A stretch of 64,000 bases of DNA from Streptomyces asiaticus (GTDB lineage Bacteria > Actinomycetota > Actinomycetes > Streptomycetales > Streptomycetaceae). A model generated the notes under the pieces. That model saw only the letters and a program-made list of their open reading frames with translations. It did no database searches and was not told the origin of the DNA. The stretch lies in contig NZ_JAGSHX010000006.1 in the NCBI RefSeq assembly GCF_018138715.1, positions 3,410,001 through 3,474,000 of the forward strand, given 5' to 3'. Position 1 is the first letter of the stretch, and each line of letters begins with the position of its first letter. Of the stretch, positions 24,370-32,899 are shown piece after piece. A program made the position numbers and the translations under genes.

Positions 24370-24777
24370 TCAGCACACCCCCATGAGCAGGCTCTTGTCC
24401 GCCGCGTTCACATGCTCGGCGAAGACGAACGGCGCCCGCTTGCGGACCTGCGGGATCTGCTCGGCGGCGCCGCGCTCCTCGGCGCAGAAGCGGCACACGT
24501 ACCAGTAGAGCCGGTCGGGGTGGTCCTCGATCAGCTCGCGGACGACCCGGGCGGTGGAGGGGTGCTCGCGCCCCAGGTCGGTGTAGTCGCGCGGTTTGGT
24601 GTCGCCGAGGGCGGCGCCGGTCAGCCGGGTGGCGTCGCCGCAGGTCCAGATCTGCACCCGGGCGCCCCGGGCGAGCAGCGCGGCCGCCAGCCGCAGCGCC
24701 GAGGTGACCAGGTCGGTCTGGTGGGGCGCGCCGAAGAGGTTGAGCAGCACATCGGTACGGGGGACGGGCCTGGGCAT
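24370..24777 (-). CDS. DsrE family protein 2 (Cys-x2-Cys type)
   Basis: 135 residues with the DsrE fold: an N-terminal VLLNLFGAP strand, an amphipathic helix ALRLAAALLARGARVQIW, and YVCRFCAEERG matching the C-x2-C-x3-RG motif of catalytic DsrE/TusD-type subunits (Cys95, Cys98). In sulfur-relay systems one cysteine of this region carries a persulfide. Here the gene is embedded in a ketosynthase operon, translationally linked (TGATG) to the DsrE gene upstream. A sulfur-transfer or thiol-redox step in the biosynthesis is the obvious hypothesis. Confidence 0.75.
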   Translation of the reverse strand: MPRPVPRTDVLLNLFGAPHQTDLVTSALRLAAALLARGARVQIWTCGDATRLTGAALGDTKPRDYTDLGREHPSTARVVRELIEDHPDRLYWYVCRFCAEERGAAEQIPQVRKRAPFVFAEHVNAADKSLLMGVC

Positions 24778-25103
24778 CAGTGCCACACCGCCCTGATCCG
24801 CGGCTCCAGCAGCTTGGCGGCCACGTCGTCCATCTCCACCAGCCGCGCCCGGGGCGTCAGATCGGCGGCGGGCAGGGCGCGCTGGGCGGCGGAGAAGGTG
24901 TCCACCCACAGCTCGCCGCCGTCGCTCAGGAACGTCTCGATGCCCGGGGCGGTGCCGGGGACGGCGGCGGCCACTCCGTTCTCCACGAGGAACAGCACCA
25001 CCTGGTGGCCGTCCCTGGCCAGCCGCGCGGCATCGCCGAGGAACCGCTCACAGGCGGGTCCGGTCTGCGGCCCGCCGCTCTCGATCAGCAGATGGGCCGT
25101 CAT
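24777..25103 (-). CDS. DsrE family protein 1 (cysteine-less at the active site)
   Basis: 108 residues: LLIESGGPQTGPACERFL, ARDGHQVVLFLVENGV and ELWVDTFSAAQRAL follow the DsrE pattern. At the position of the active cysteine in partner 2 the sequence is VDTFSAAQRAL, so this subunit probably is structural. The ATG overlaps the stop of the enoyl-reductase-like gene (ATGA). Co-occurrence with two further DsrE-like genes suggests a three-subunit complex. Confidence 0.7.
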   Translation of the reverse strand: MTAHLLIESGGPQTGPACERFLGDAARLARDGHQVVLFLVENGVAAAVPGTAPGIETFLSDGGELWVDTFSAAQRALPAADLTPRARLVEMDDVAAKLLEPRIRAVWH

Positions 25104-25891
25104 GTCAGCAGCTCACCGCCGTCCACGCCGATCACATTGCCGGTGATCCAGGAGGAGTCGGTGCGCGAGAGCAGCGAGACCGCCTCGGCGACGTCCTCGG
25201 GCCGGGTCAGCCGCCGGTGCGGATTGAGGTCCCGGGCGTACGCGGCGAGCCGGTCGCTGCCGGGGATGCGCTCCATGGACGGGGTCGGGGTGACCCCGGC
25301 GCGCAGCGCGTTGACGGCGATGCCGGAGGGGGCGAGCTCCAGGGCGAGCTGGCGCACATGGGACTCCAGGGCGGCCTTGGCGGCGGAGACGGCGCCGTAG
25401 TGGGGCATCACCCTGGCGCTCCCGGCGCTGGTCATCGCGTACACCTTGGCGCCCTGGCGCAGCAGCCCGGCGGTGAACAGGTCCTGGGTCCAGTAGACGA
25501 GCGAGTGCGCCATCACATCGAGCGTCATGTTCATCTGGCGGGCGGTCAGGCTGTCCTCGCCCTCGGCGCCGACGTACGGCAGCAGGGTGCCGAAGGCGAG
25601 CGAGTGCACCACGATCCGGATGCCCGTGCCGCCGGTCAGCTCCTCGAACCGGGGCAGCAGCTCCTCGCGGGTGCGGGCGGAGGCGGCGTTGGCGTTGAAG
25701 AAGTGGGCCTCGACGCCGTGGCCGCGCATCTCCTCCCGGGCGACGGCGGCCTTCTCCTGGCCGTCGGTGGTGTCGAAGTGGACGCCGAGGATGTGGACGC
25801 CCTCGCGGGCCAGTTCATGGGCGATGGCCAGGCCCATACCGCTGGAGGCGCCCAGGACCAGGCACCAGGAACCTTCGAGTCGGGTGATCAT
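25100..25891 (-). CDS. SDR family enoyl-ACP reductase-like protein (FabL/FabI type)
   Basis: 263 residues. The N-terminal CLVLGASSGMGLAIAHEL is a Rossmann motif; VVHSLAFG resembles the FabI VHSIAFA strand; MTSAGSARVMPHYGAVSAAKAALESHV has the Tyr-x6-Lys spacing, read in parts, and the C-terminus ITGNVIGVDGGELLT is typical of FabI/FabL. It would saturate an enoyl-ACP or act as a second ketoreductase. Overlaps both neighbours by ATGA. If active as enoyl reductase, the product would contain at least one reduced C2 unit. Confidence 0.8.
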   Translation of the reverse strand: MITRLEGSWCLVLGASSGMGLAIAHELAREGVHILGVHFDTTDGQEKAAVAREEMRGHGVEAHFFNANAASARTREELLPRFEELTGGTGIRIVVHSLAFGTLLPYVGAEGEDSLTARQMNMTLDVMAHSLVYWTQDLFTAGLLRQGAKVYAMTSAGSARVMPHYGAVSAAKAALESHVRQLALELAPSGIAVNALRAGVTPTPSMERIPGSDRLAAYARDLNPHRRLTRPEDVAEAVSLLSRTDSSWITGNVIGVDGGELLT

Positions 25892-27066
25892 CGGTCGCTC
25901 GCCCTCCGTCGTCCGCTCATGGGCTGCTCGGTTCCGGCGGGCGCTTCGGCTCCGGCGGGCGCGTCCGGTATGGCGGGCGCGTCGGTCCCGGAGCGTGCGT
26001 CCAGCTGGGCGCCCGGGGTCACCAGGCAGACGGCGGCGTTCCCCTCCGCCGCCGCGGTGATCACGGCGTGGGGGTGGCCGTCCGGTGCGCCGAGGGCGGC
26101 GGCCACGCGTGCCACCGGTTCCAGGGCGCCAGCGCCCGCCGGGACCCGCTCGGGCTTCCCCACCAGGGCCCGTCCGCCCAGGGCCCGCCCGCCCAGCGCC
26201 TTCTCGTCCAGCGCCGCCGCCATGGCCGCGCCGACCGGGGAGCCGTCGAGGACGGCGGTGACGGCCAGGGGCCGGTCCGGCCGGTGGCCGAGGGCGTCCA
26301 GCGCGTCCCGCAGCAGCGCCGCCGCCCGCTCGGCCCCCTCGGCGGAGGCGGCCACCTTCGGCGGCAGGAAGAACGAGCGGACGCCCACCCGGCCCAGCGC
26401 CGCCGCCCCCCGGCCGCGGGCGGCCGGTTCGGGCTCCAGCACCAGCGCGACGGCCCCGGCCTCCGAGGTGTCCGCACCCGGCTCGCCCTCGGGCAGCGCC
26501 TCCTCGGTGGCCCCGGCCAGCAGCCGCCGGGCCCGGCCGGTGGCGAGGGCGCGCTGGCCGGTCTGGAGCGCCTCGAGGCCCGCGACCCGGGGGCTGGTGA
26601 AGGTGAGGTTGAAGCCCTTGAGGTCGTGTTCGGTGGCCAGTCGGCTGCCGAAGAGGTTGATGGAGAAGTAGGGCGCGGTGACCGGCGACAGATCGCCCGC
26701 CCCGGTGGCCGTGACCGTACGGTCCATCGTGTGGTGCAGGGCGAGCGCCGCGCTGTTGGTGCCCACCGCGGCGCCCCGCTCCTCGGGCCCGACCGCCGCC
26801 AGGGCGTCCGGGCCCGCCTGGGCCAGCGCGCGCTTGGCCGCGGCGAGGAAGTACTGGGAGGCGGCGGGCAGGTACTTGTAGCCGTGCCGGCCGAGCGCCG
26901 TACGGAAGTCGAAGCCGTCCGCGCCCACGTGGCCGATGCCCGTCACCACCAGGCCGACGGCCGGTTCATCGCGCCCTGCCTCCTCGATCGCTTCTCCGCC
27001 CACGCGGCGCAGAGGCGCGGCTTCCGTCGCCATCCGCGGCCCGGCGGCCGCACATGCGTCGCTCAC
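25888..27066 (-). CDS. Ketosynthase-like protein B (no catalytic Cys)
   Basis: 392 residues, thiolase-fold remnants. The elbow region GFNLTFTSPRVAGLEALQTG has Arg in place of Cys, and the HGTGT and GHT motifs are missing. It directly follows the intact ketosynthase C, so a KS/chain-length-factor heterodimer with C is likely. The GTG start overlaps the stop of C (GTGA). The C-terminus is a 40-residue Ala/Pro/Gly tail that looks disordered. Lower conservation than the other KS-like proteins in the operon. Confidence 0.8.
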   Translation of the reverse strand: MSDACAAAGPRMATEAAPLRRVGGEAIEEAGRDEPAVGLVVTGIGHVGADGFDFRTALGRHGYKYLPAASQYFLAAAKRALAQAGPDALAAVGPEERGAAVGTNSAALALHHTMDRTVTATGAGDLSPVTAPYFSINLFGSRLATEHDLKGFNLTFTSPRVAGLEALQTGQRALATGRARRLLAGATEEALPEGEPGADTSEAGAVALVLEPEPAARGRGAAALGRVGVRSFFLPPKVAASAEGAERAAALLRDALDALGHRPDRPLAVTAVLDGSPVGAAMAAALDEKALGGRALGGRALVGKPERVPAGAGALEPVARVAAALGAPDGHPHAVITAAAEGNAAVCLVTPGAQLDARSGTDAPAIPDAPAGAEAPAGTEQPMSGRRRASDR

Positions 27067-28331
27067 GCCGCGGCCTCCCCGAAGACGAGCGAGATGTTGT
27101 TGCCCCCGAAGGCGTAGGCGTTGACCAGCCCGTACGCCCCGGTCATGGGCGCGGAGCCGGACGGCAGCGACACCGCGCACTCCGGGTCCCGCTCGCCGAC
27201 CGGCACGTTCGGCGGCAGCGTCCTGTGGTGCAGCACCAGGCTGGCGGCCAGCGCGGCGAAGGCGCCCGCCGCGCCGCCGGTGTGCCCGATGAGCGCCTTG
27301 ACGCTGTAGAGGGGCGTACGGGGGGTCAGCGCGTCCAGCACCCGGCTCTCCACCACGTCGTTGAGCTCGGTGCCGGTGCCGTGCGGGATCACGAACCCCA
27401 GCCCGCCGGAACCGGAACCGGAACCGGAACCGGAGCCGGATCCGGCCCCGGGCTCCGCCCCGGTCACGGTCCCGGCCCCCGCCTCCCGGAGCGCCTCGCG
27501 CATCGCGCGCTCGATCTGCTCACCGGAGGGCTCGGGCGCGGTCGCGTGGTAGGCGTCGCAGCTCCAGCCGGCGCCCGCCAGACGGCCGTAGACGGTGCGC
27601 GCGCCGCGCGCGCGGGCGTGCGTGGCGGACTCCAGGACGAGCACGGCGGCACCCTCGCCGAAGACGGTGCCCCGCCGTTCGGCGGCGAACGGGCGGCAGC
27701 GCTCGGGGTCGATGGCGCCCAGCCGGTTGAAGCAGGCGAGGGCGACCCGGGAGTACGCCTCGGCGCCGCCCGCGATGACCACGTCGGCCTCGCCCGCGCG
27801 GATCAGATCGGCGCCCACCGAGAGCGCGTAGCCGCTGGCGGCGCACGCGTTGCTGACGCAGGTGTTGACGCCCTGGGCGCCGAACCACCCGCCGACCACC
27901 GAGGCCAGCGGGAAGGGGGGCGCCCAGCGGCCGGACGCGGGGGCCTCGCCGGTCCACCAGCCCTCGTGCAGATCCGTGTCGCCCATACCGGTGCTGAGGG
28001 CGACGGCCACCCGGCGCGGATCGAGTCCCTTGGCCTCCGGCCGCTCGCCCGGCCCCGGCGGCGCGGCCAGCCCCGCGTCGGCGACCGCCTCGCGCGCCGC
28101 CGCGAGCGCGAACCGCGAGCCGCGCCCCAGCGGCAGCCCGTCCTGCTCCTCGGGGCCGTCCGGGATATCGGCCTCCGGCACCAGGTACATCAGCGGATGG
28201 TCCATGTGGGCGAGCGGATCGGGGACCCGCGACGGCGCGGTGTCCGCCTTGTGCATCCCGCGCCAGAAGGCGTCCGTGCCCGCGCCCAGCGGGGACAGCG
28301 CGCCGAGGCCGGTGACCAGTACGTCGTCCAT
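27063..28331 (-). CDS. Beta-ketoacyl-ACP synthase C (KS with intact triad)
   Basis: 422 residues. Cys163 in SNACAASGYAL, His317 in HGTGTELND and His350 in GHTGGAAGAF form a full decarboxylative-condensation triad. Residues about 297-311 are an unusual Gly-Ser run encoded by GGAACC-type hexamer repeats, inserted just before the first His motif. It starts at ATG overlapping the preceding stop by one base. Probably pairs with ketosynthase-like protein B encoded next. Confidence 0.9.
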   Translation of the reverse strand: MDDVLVTGLGALSPLGAGTDAFWRGMHKADTAPSRVPDPLAHMDHPLMYLVPEADIPDGPEEQDGLPLGRGSRFALAAAREAVADAGLAAPPGPGERPEAKGLDPRRVAVALSTGMGDTDLHEGWWTGEAPASGRWAPPFPLASVVGGWFGAQGVNTCVSNACAASGYALSVGADLIRAGEADVVIAGGAEAYSRVALACFNRLGAIDPERCRPFAAERRGTVFGEGAAVLVLESATHARARGARTVYGRLAGAGWSCDAYHATAPEPSGEQIERAMREALREAGAGTVTGAEPGAGSGSGSGSGSGSGGLGFVIPHGTGTELNDVVESRVLDALTPRTPLYSVKALIGHTGGAAGAFAALAASLVLHHRTLPPNVPVGERDPECAVSLPSGSAPMTGAYGLVNAYAFGGNNISLVFGEAAA

Positions 28332-29323
28332 CAGGTGCCGCTCTGCTCTCCGCCGAGCGCGTCCAGCACCCGCCGGTCGAAGGAGACCAGCCGCCAGTCG
28401 CTGCGGTTGTCGATCACCGCGTAGCCGTGGGTGATCCGGCCGGTGGCGGTGAGAGTGAGCGCGCCGTCGCGGACCACGAAGCAGTCCATCCGGGCGGTGT
28501 AGGTGAGGTCCTTGAAGATCTCCTCGACCGTGTAGACGGTGTAGAGGTCCTCCTCCATCACCGCCTCGTCGAGGACGCGCACCGAGGACTGCGGGACGAC
28601 CGGTATCCATTTGCGGTCGTCCAGCAGGGTCTTGATGGAGATGCCGCGGTCGAGGACGAAGCGGTCCTTGGCCTCCTCCAACAGCCGCAGATAGCCGGAC
28701 ATCTGGAGCCGCTCGGTGAAGTGGCAGTAGGGGTACGGGATGGTCCACTTCCAGGCGTAGGCGTTGCGACCCGCGGTCAGCGACGCCAGGACGGCGGCCT
28801 CGTCCCCCTCGGGCATCCGCACCCGGATCGGCGCCAGCTCGCCCGGGCGCGCCTCGGCCCCCAGCCGGTCCACCACGAAGGGCGCGAACTCGGCCGGGGG
28901 TTCACCCAGCTCCGGCAGATAGGTGTCGGCGCGCAGCGAGACCCGCACCTTGGCGGCCACGGCCTTGAGGAGCGAGCCGTCGCGCTCCACCCGGAGGGTC
29001 ACCCGGAAGCCGAGGGTGCGGTCGTCGTCCTCGGTGTCCGGCACCACCTCGGCCTCGGCCACGTCGTCCATGTGGAAGGCGTGCAGGATGCGGGTCTCCA
29101 GGGCGACGATGTCCAGCCCGAGACCGTGGTCCTCGTACAGCCGCCGGGCGGGCGCCCCCGAGTCCGCGAAGTGCACCAGCACGGCTTCCTCGACGAGGTA
29201 GTTGACGTGTTTGAAGCCGATCCAGGTGCAGATGTTCGACCCCTCGTAGCGCGGGCGCAGCCGGACGGTGGTGACATCCGTCAGCAGGGCTTTGGTCGAC
29301 ATCGTCGGGGCGACGGCGGTCAT
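28331..29323 (-). CDS. Tandem hot-dog fold protein (thioesterase- or dehydratase-like)
   Basis: 330 residues. Two halves each resemble a 4HBT/hot-dog domain: RPRYEGSNICTWIGFKHVNYLVEEAVLVHF in the first (read in two parts) and ERLQMSGYLRLLEEAKDRFVL in the second, with KWIPVVPQSSVRVLDEA as a hot-dog strand pair. It may release the chain as an acyl-ACP thioesterase or act as a dehydratase or isomerase. No classical alpha/beta-hydrolase thioesterase is present in the operon, which makes a release role attractive. GGAG precedes the ATG, which overlaps the stop of protein D. Confidence 0.7.
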   Translation of the reverse strand: MTAVAPTMSTKALLTDVTTVRLRPRYEGSNICTWIGFKHVNYLVEEAVLVHFADSGAPARRLYEDHGLGLDIVALETRILHAFHMDDVAEAEVVPDTEDDDRTLGFRVTLRVERDGSLLKAVAAKVRVSLRADTYLPELGEPPAEFAPFVVDRLGAEARPGELAPIRVRMPEGDEAAVLASLTAGRNAYAWKWTIPYPYCHFTERLQMSGYLRLLEEAKDRFVLDRGISIKTLLDDRKWIPVVPQSSVRVLDEAVMEEDLYTVYTVEEIFKDLTYTARMDCFVVRDGALTLTATGRITHGYAVIDNRSDWRLVSFDRRVLDALGGEQSGT

Positions 29324-30480
29324 CGGGAACACTCCATGGAGATAAGGGGGGCACGTGCGGGGTGCGAATCGCACCGGTCGGGCGTGGGGCGCAGCAGCAG
29401 TCCGGCCACGGCGTCCGCGGTGTCGTCCCCGCTGGTGATCAGCGCCTGACGGGACGCGTGCACCGGGTCCGGCACGGCCCCGGGACCGGCGGCCTCGATG
29501 ACACTCCCGGCTCCCGCCTCCGCACTGGCCCCGGCCCCGGCGCGGGCCAGCCAGCCGACGGCCGCCGCGCACTGGAGCACCCCGAGGGCCCCGGAGGCCC
29601 GGCCCACCGCGCCGGTGACGTCGTAGCGCGGCACACCCACCGGCACCGGCACGGCCTCCGGCACAGGTACAGCCCCCGGCACGGGTACGGCCCCGGCGGG
29701 CCCCTCGGCGTAACGCTCGGGGGTGAACCAGACGCCGGGGGCGGCACCGTCGGGCAGCAGGGCCTCCACGCAGCCGCTGAGCCCGGCCCGCCGTTCGTAC
29801 GGCCCGAGTGCGGCGACGGCCCGCGCCCCCCGGGCCTCGGCCCAGCGCGCGCCCTCGACGACGACGGCGGCGGCGCCGTCCAGCAGCTCCCCCGCGGACC
29901 GGCCGAGCAGATCCTCCACCACGGCGTTGTGCGTCTCCACGCCGATCACCACCGCGCGCCGGACCCGGCCCGCGGCGACCAGCGTGGCGCCCCAGTGCAC
30001 GGCGTCCAGGCCGGAGGTCGCCCCGTTGCACAGCATCAGATTGGGGCCGCGCAGCCCGTGGCGGATGGCCACCCAGGAGGCGATCACATTGCTGGAGGCG
30101 TTCGGCAGGCTCATGGGGCTGAGGTCCACGGCCGACCGCTCCGCGATGGCGGCGGCGGTGAGGCAGGCGGTGTCGAGGTTGCCCAGGTTGGAGCTGGCGA
30201 CCACGCCCACGCTGTCGCCGGGCACGGTCACCTCCTCGCCGTCGGAGGGGATCAGAGCGGCGTTCCGCAGCGCCTCCAGCGCGGCGCACAGCGCCAGCCG
30301 GGTGGCCCGGTCCTTGTAGCGGTGGCCCCGGCGACCGATCCGGGCGGCGGTGTCGAACGGTTCGGGGGCGGGCCCGGTGACGGGGCAGGCGGTGCGGCGC
30401 AGCAGCGCCTCGGGGGTGTCGGCGCCGGGGACGGCCAGGCCCACACCGGTGACGACGACTTCGCCGGGGCCATGCGTCAT
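29320..30480 (-). CDS. Ketosynthase-like protein D (chain-length-factor type, no catalytic Cys)
   Basis: 386 residues. In GPNLMLCNGATSGLDAVHW the nucleophile position is Ala; the nearby Cys is shifted and not in the elbow. No HGTGT or GHT histidine motifs follow. Residues about 250-275 are Val/Pro-rich repeats. It immediately follows ketosynthase E (ATGA overlap), so an E/D heterodimer is likely. Chain-length factors normally show Gln at the Cys site, so Ala marks a diverged subfamily. Confidence 0.82.
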   Translation of the reverse strand: MTHGPGEVVVTGVGLAVPGADTPEALLRRTACPVTGPAPEPFDTAARIGRRGHRYKDRATRLALCAALEALRNAALIPSDGEEVTVPGDSVGVVASSNLGNLDTACLTAAAIAERSAVDLSPMSLPNASSNVIASWVAIRHGLRGPNLMLCNGATSGLDAVHWGATLVAAGRVRRAVVIGVETHNAVVEDLLGRSAGELLDGAAAVVVEGARWAEARGARAVAALGPYERRAGLSGCVEALLPDGAAPGVWFTPERYAEGPAGAVPVPGAVPVPEAVPVPVGVPRYDVTGAVGRASGALGVLQCAAAVGWLARAGAGASAEAGAGSVIEAAGPGAVPDPVHASRQALITSGDDTADAVAGLLLRPTPDRCDSHPARAPLISMECSR

Positions 30481-31622
30481 CGGCCGGCCCTCTCGACGAT
30501 GGCGACCGCGTTGACCCCGCCGAAGCCGAACGCGTCGATCTGCGCGACCCGCAGATCCCCGCCCTCCCGCGCCTCCTCCCGGACGAAGCGGAACGCCTCG
30601 GCCTCGGGCAGCGGTTCGACCAGGCCCAGGGTGGGCGGCACCCGGCCCGAAGCCATGGACTCCAGCGCGACGATCAGGCTGAGCAGCCCGGAGCCGCCCG
30701 AGGTGTGGCCGGTCATGCACTTTATGGCGGTCATCAGGGGCCCGCTGACCTCGCGGCCGAAGACCTCGGCGATGGCGGTCGCCTCGGCTGCGTCGTTCAG
30801 CTGGGTGCCGGTCCCGTGCAGCAGCACCAGGTCGATGTCGCCCGGTTTGACGCCCGCCCGCCACTGCGCCTCGTGCACCGCCCGCGCGATGCCCTGGGGG
30901 TCGGGGGCGGTCACATGGTTCGCGTCGCAGTTCATGCTGACGGCGCGCACCCGGCCGAGCGCGCGGGTCTCCGCGCCGGGCTCCTCCCGGCGCAGCACCA
31001 CGGCGGCGGCGCCGTCGCCCATCAGCACCCCGCGGCGGTCCCGGTCGAACGGCCGGACGCGGTCGGGGGGTTCGCTGCTGACGCGGTCCAGCAGCCCGTA
31101 CATCGACTCGGTGAGGGTGTCGACCCCGGCCACCACGACGGTGTCCTCGGCCCCCGAGGCCAGCAGGTCGGCGGCGAGTGCGAGCGCGTAGAGGGAGGCC
31201 GAGCAGGCCCCCGAGAAGGTGTGGGTGCGGACCGCGCCGAAACGTGTCCGCAGCGCGGTGCCGAAGTGCAGCCGGCCGATGTCGAAGGGGGTGCCGTCGC
31301 GCCAGGCGAGCTCGGCCGAGCGCAGCTCCCGCAGTCCGGTGCCGATGAGGACGGGCACCTCGCTCAGGTCCTCGCCGAGCCCCGCCTGGGCCGCGGCCTC
31401 GCCGACCGCGCGCAGCAGCCAGTCGGTGGCGCGGCCGGGGAGGTCGGTGCCGGGCGCGGGGCGGTCGTCGATCTCGTAGGCGTGGCGGGTGCGGTACCGC
31501 TCCCGGTCGAAGCCGCGCAGTTCACCGAGTCCGCTGGTGCCCGCGCACAGGGCCCGGAAGACCTCGTCGACGCCCTCGCCCACGCTCGCCACCGCGCCCG
31601 CGCCCGTCACCAGCTGACTCAT
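30477..31622 (-). CDS. Beta-ketoacyl-ACP synthase E (KS with intact triad)
   Basis: 381 residues. Cys140 in SGACSASLYAL, His269 in HGTGTQLND and His306 in GHTSGGSGLL are present. It should catalyse decarboxylative condensation of malonyl-ACP with acyl-ACP. The ATG overlaps the stop of ketosynthase F and the stop overlaps the start of protein D. The N-terminus is short (MSQLVTGAGAV), typical of KS proteins in type II systems. Confidence 0.9.
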   Translation of the reverse strand: MSQLVTGAGAVASVGEGVDEVFRALCAGTSGLGELRGFDRERYRTRHAYEIDDRPAPGTDLPGRATDWLLRAVGEAAAQAGLGEDLSEVPVLIGTGLRELRSAELAWRDGTPFDIGRLHFGTALRTRFGAVRTHTFSGACSASLYALALAADLLASGAEDTVVVAGVDTLTESMYGLLDRVSSEPPDRVRPFDRDRRGVLMGDGAAAVVLRREEPGAETRALGRVRAVSMNCDANHVTAPDPQGIARAVHEAQWRAGVKPGDIDLVLLHGTGTQLNDAAEATAIAEVFGREVSGPLMTAIKCMTGHTSGGSGLLSLIVALESMASGRVPPTLGLVEPLPEAEAFRFVREEAREGGDLRVAQIDAFGFGGVNAVAIVERAGR

Positions 31623-32860
31623 GACCAGTCCGCTCGGGCCTTGCCGAAGATGACGACGGCGTTGTTGCCGCCGAAGGCCAGCCCGTTGTTCTGGACCACC
31701 TTCAGGTCCGCCGTCACGGCCTGGTTGGGCACACAGTCCAGACCGCACTCGGGGTCGGTGTGCTCATGGTTGATGGTCGGCGGGATGAAGCCCTCGGTGA
31801 GCGCGAGGGAGCAGGCGATCGAGGCCAGGGCCCCGGCGGCGCCCATGGAGTGGCCGATCATCGACTTGATGGAGACCGTGCGCGGCGGGGCGGTGTCCCC
31901 GAAGACCTGGCGGATGGCGCGGGCCTCGGTGGTGTCGTTGGCCTTGGTGCCGGTGCCGTGCGCGGAGATGAAGTCGACCTCGTCCGGCTTGACGCGGGCG
32001 TTCTCCAGGGCGAGCCGCATACAGCGGACCACGCTGTCCTGGTTGGGGGCCACGGGGTGGTCCGCGTCGCAGTTGAGGCCGTAACCGAGCACCTCGGCGT
32101 AGATACGGGCGCCGCGGGCCAGCGCCGACTCCAGGCTCTCGAGCACCAGGATGCCCGCGCCCTCGCCGGTCAGGATGCCCTTGCGGTCCTTGTCGAAGGG
32201 CTGACAGCGCTCCGGGGCGATGGTGCCCAGGCGGTAGAAGCCGGTGAAGGTCTTGCGGCACAGGGCGTCGGCCCCGCCGCACAGCGCCACGTCCACGTCC
32301 CCGCCGCGGATGGCGTCGTAGCCGTAGCCGACCGCGTAGTTCCCGGCGGCGCACGCGGTGGGGAGGGTGACCGCCTCGGCACGGGTGAGGCCGAACTCCT
32401 GGGCGATCGCGCTCGACAGCCGTCCGGCGGGCACCCGCCGGGCGACCGTGGGATCCATCCGCTCGGGCCCCAGGTCCACTTCCTCCTCGACCAGATGGTC
32501 CAGGTCCCTGGACTCGCCGTCGGTCGTGCCGACGGAGATCAGACAGGGTATGTCGCGCAGCGCGCTCTCCGGCTCGGGGAATCCGGCGTCGGCCACCGCC
32601 ATACGGGCCGCCGCGACCGAGAACCGGCTGGCCCGGCCCAGCGTCCGCACATCGAGATTTCGAATCCACCGGTCCGGCTCGAAATCCTTGACCTCACACG
32701 CCGTAGAGCGGTCGAAGCCCTCCGTGTCGAACGCGGTGATGGGCCCCGCCGCGCTCTTCCCGGCGCGCAGTCCGGCGAGGAATTCCGCCGCGCCGATGCC
32801 GATGCCGGACACCGCCCCGAGACCGGTGACAACGACCCTACGACCCGGCTCACCACGCAT
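31619..32860 (-). CDS. Beta-ketoacyl-ACP synthase F (FabF-like KS with intact triad)
   Basis: 413 residues, the most FabF-like of the six. Cys170 in PTACAAGNYA, His301 in HGTGTKAND and His337 in GHSMGAAGAL. First condensing enzyme of the operon, 39 bases after the leading ACP gene. It has no chain-length-factor gene directly after it; possible partners are protein A at the far end or none. Confidence 0.92.
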   Translation of the reverse strand: MRGEPGRRVVVTGLGAVSGIGIGAAEFLAGLRAGKSAAGPITAFDTEGFDRSTACEVKDFEPDRWIRNLDVRTLGRASRFSVAAARMAVADAGFPEPESALRDIPCLISVGTTDGESRDLDHLVEEEVDLGPERMDPTVARRVPAGRLSSAIAQEFGLTRAEAVTLPTACAAGNYAVGYGYDAIRGGDVDVALCGGADALCRKTFTGFYRLGTIAPERCQPFDKDRKGILTGEGAGILVLESLESALARGARIYAEVLGYGLNCDADHPVAPNQDSVVRCMRLALENARVKPDEVDFISAHGTGTKANDTTEARAIRQVFGDTAPPRTVSIKSMIGHSMGAAGALASIACSLALTEGFIPPTINHEHTDPECGLDCVPNQAVTADLKVVQNNGLAFGGNNAVVIFGKARADWS

Positions 32861-32899
32861 TTCGCCCTGCCTTCCGAGGAGTCCGCCAGGATCCGGCGG

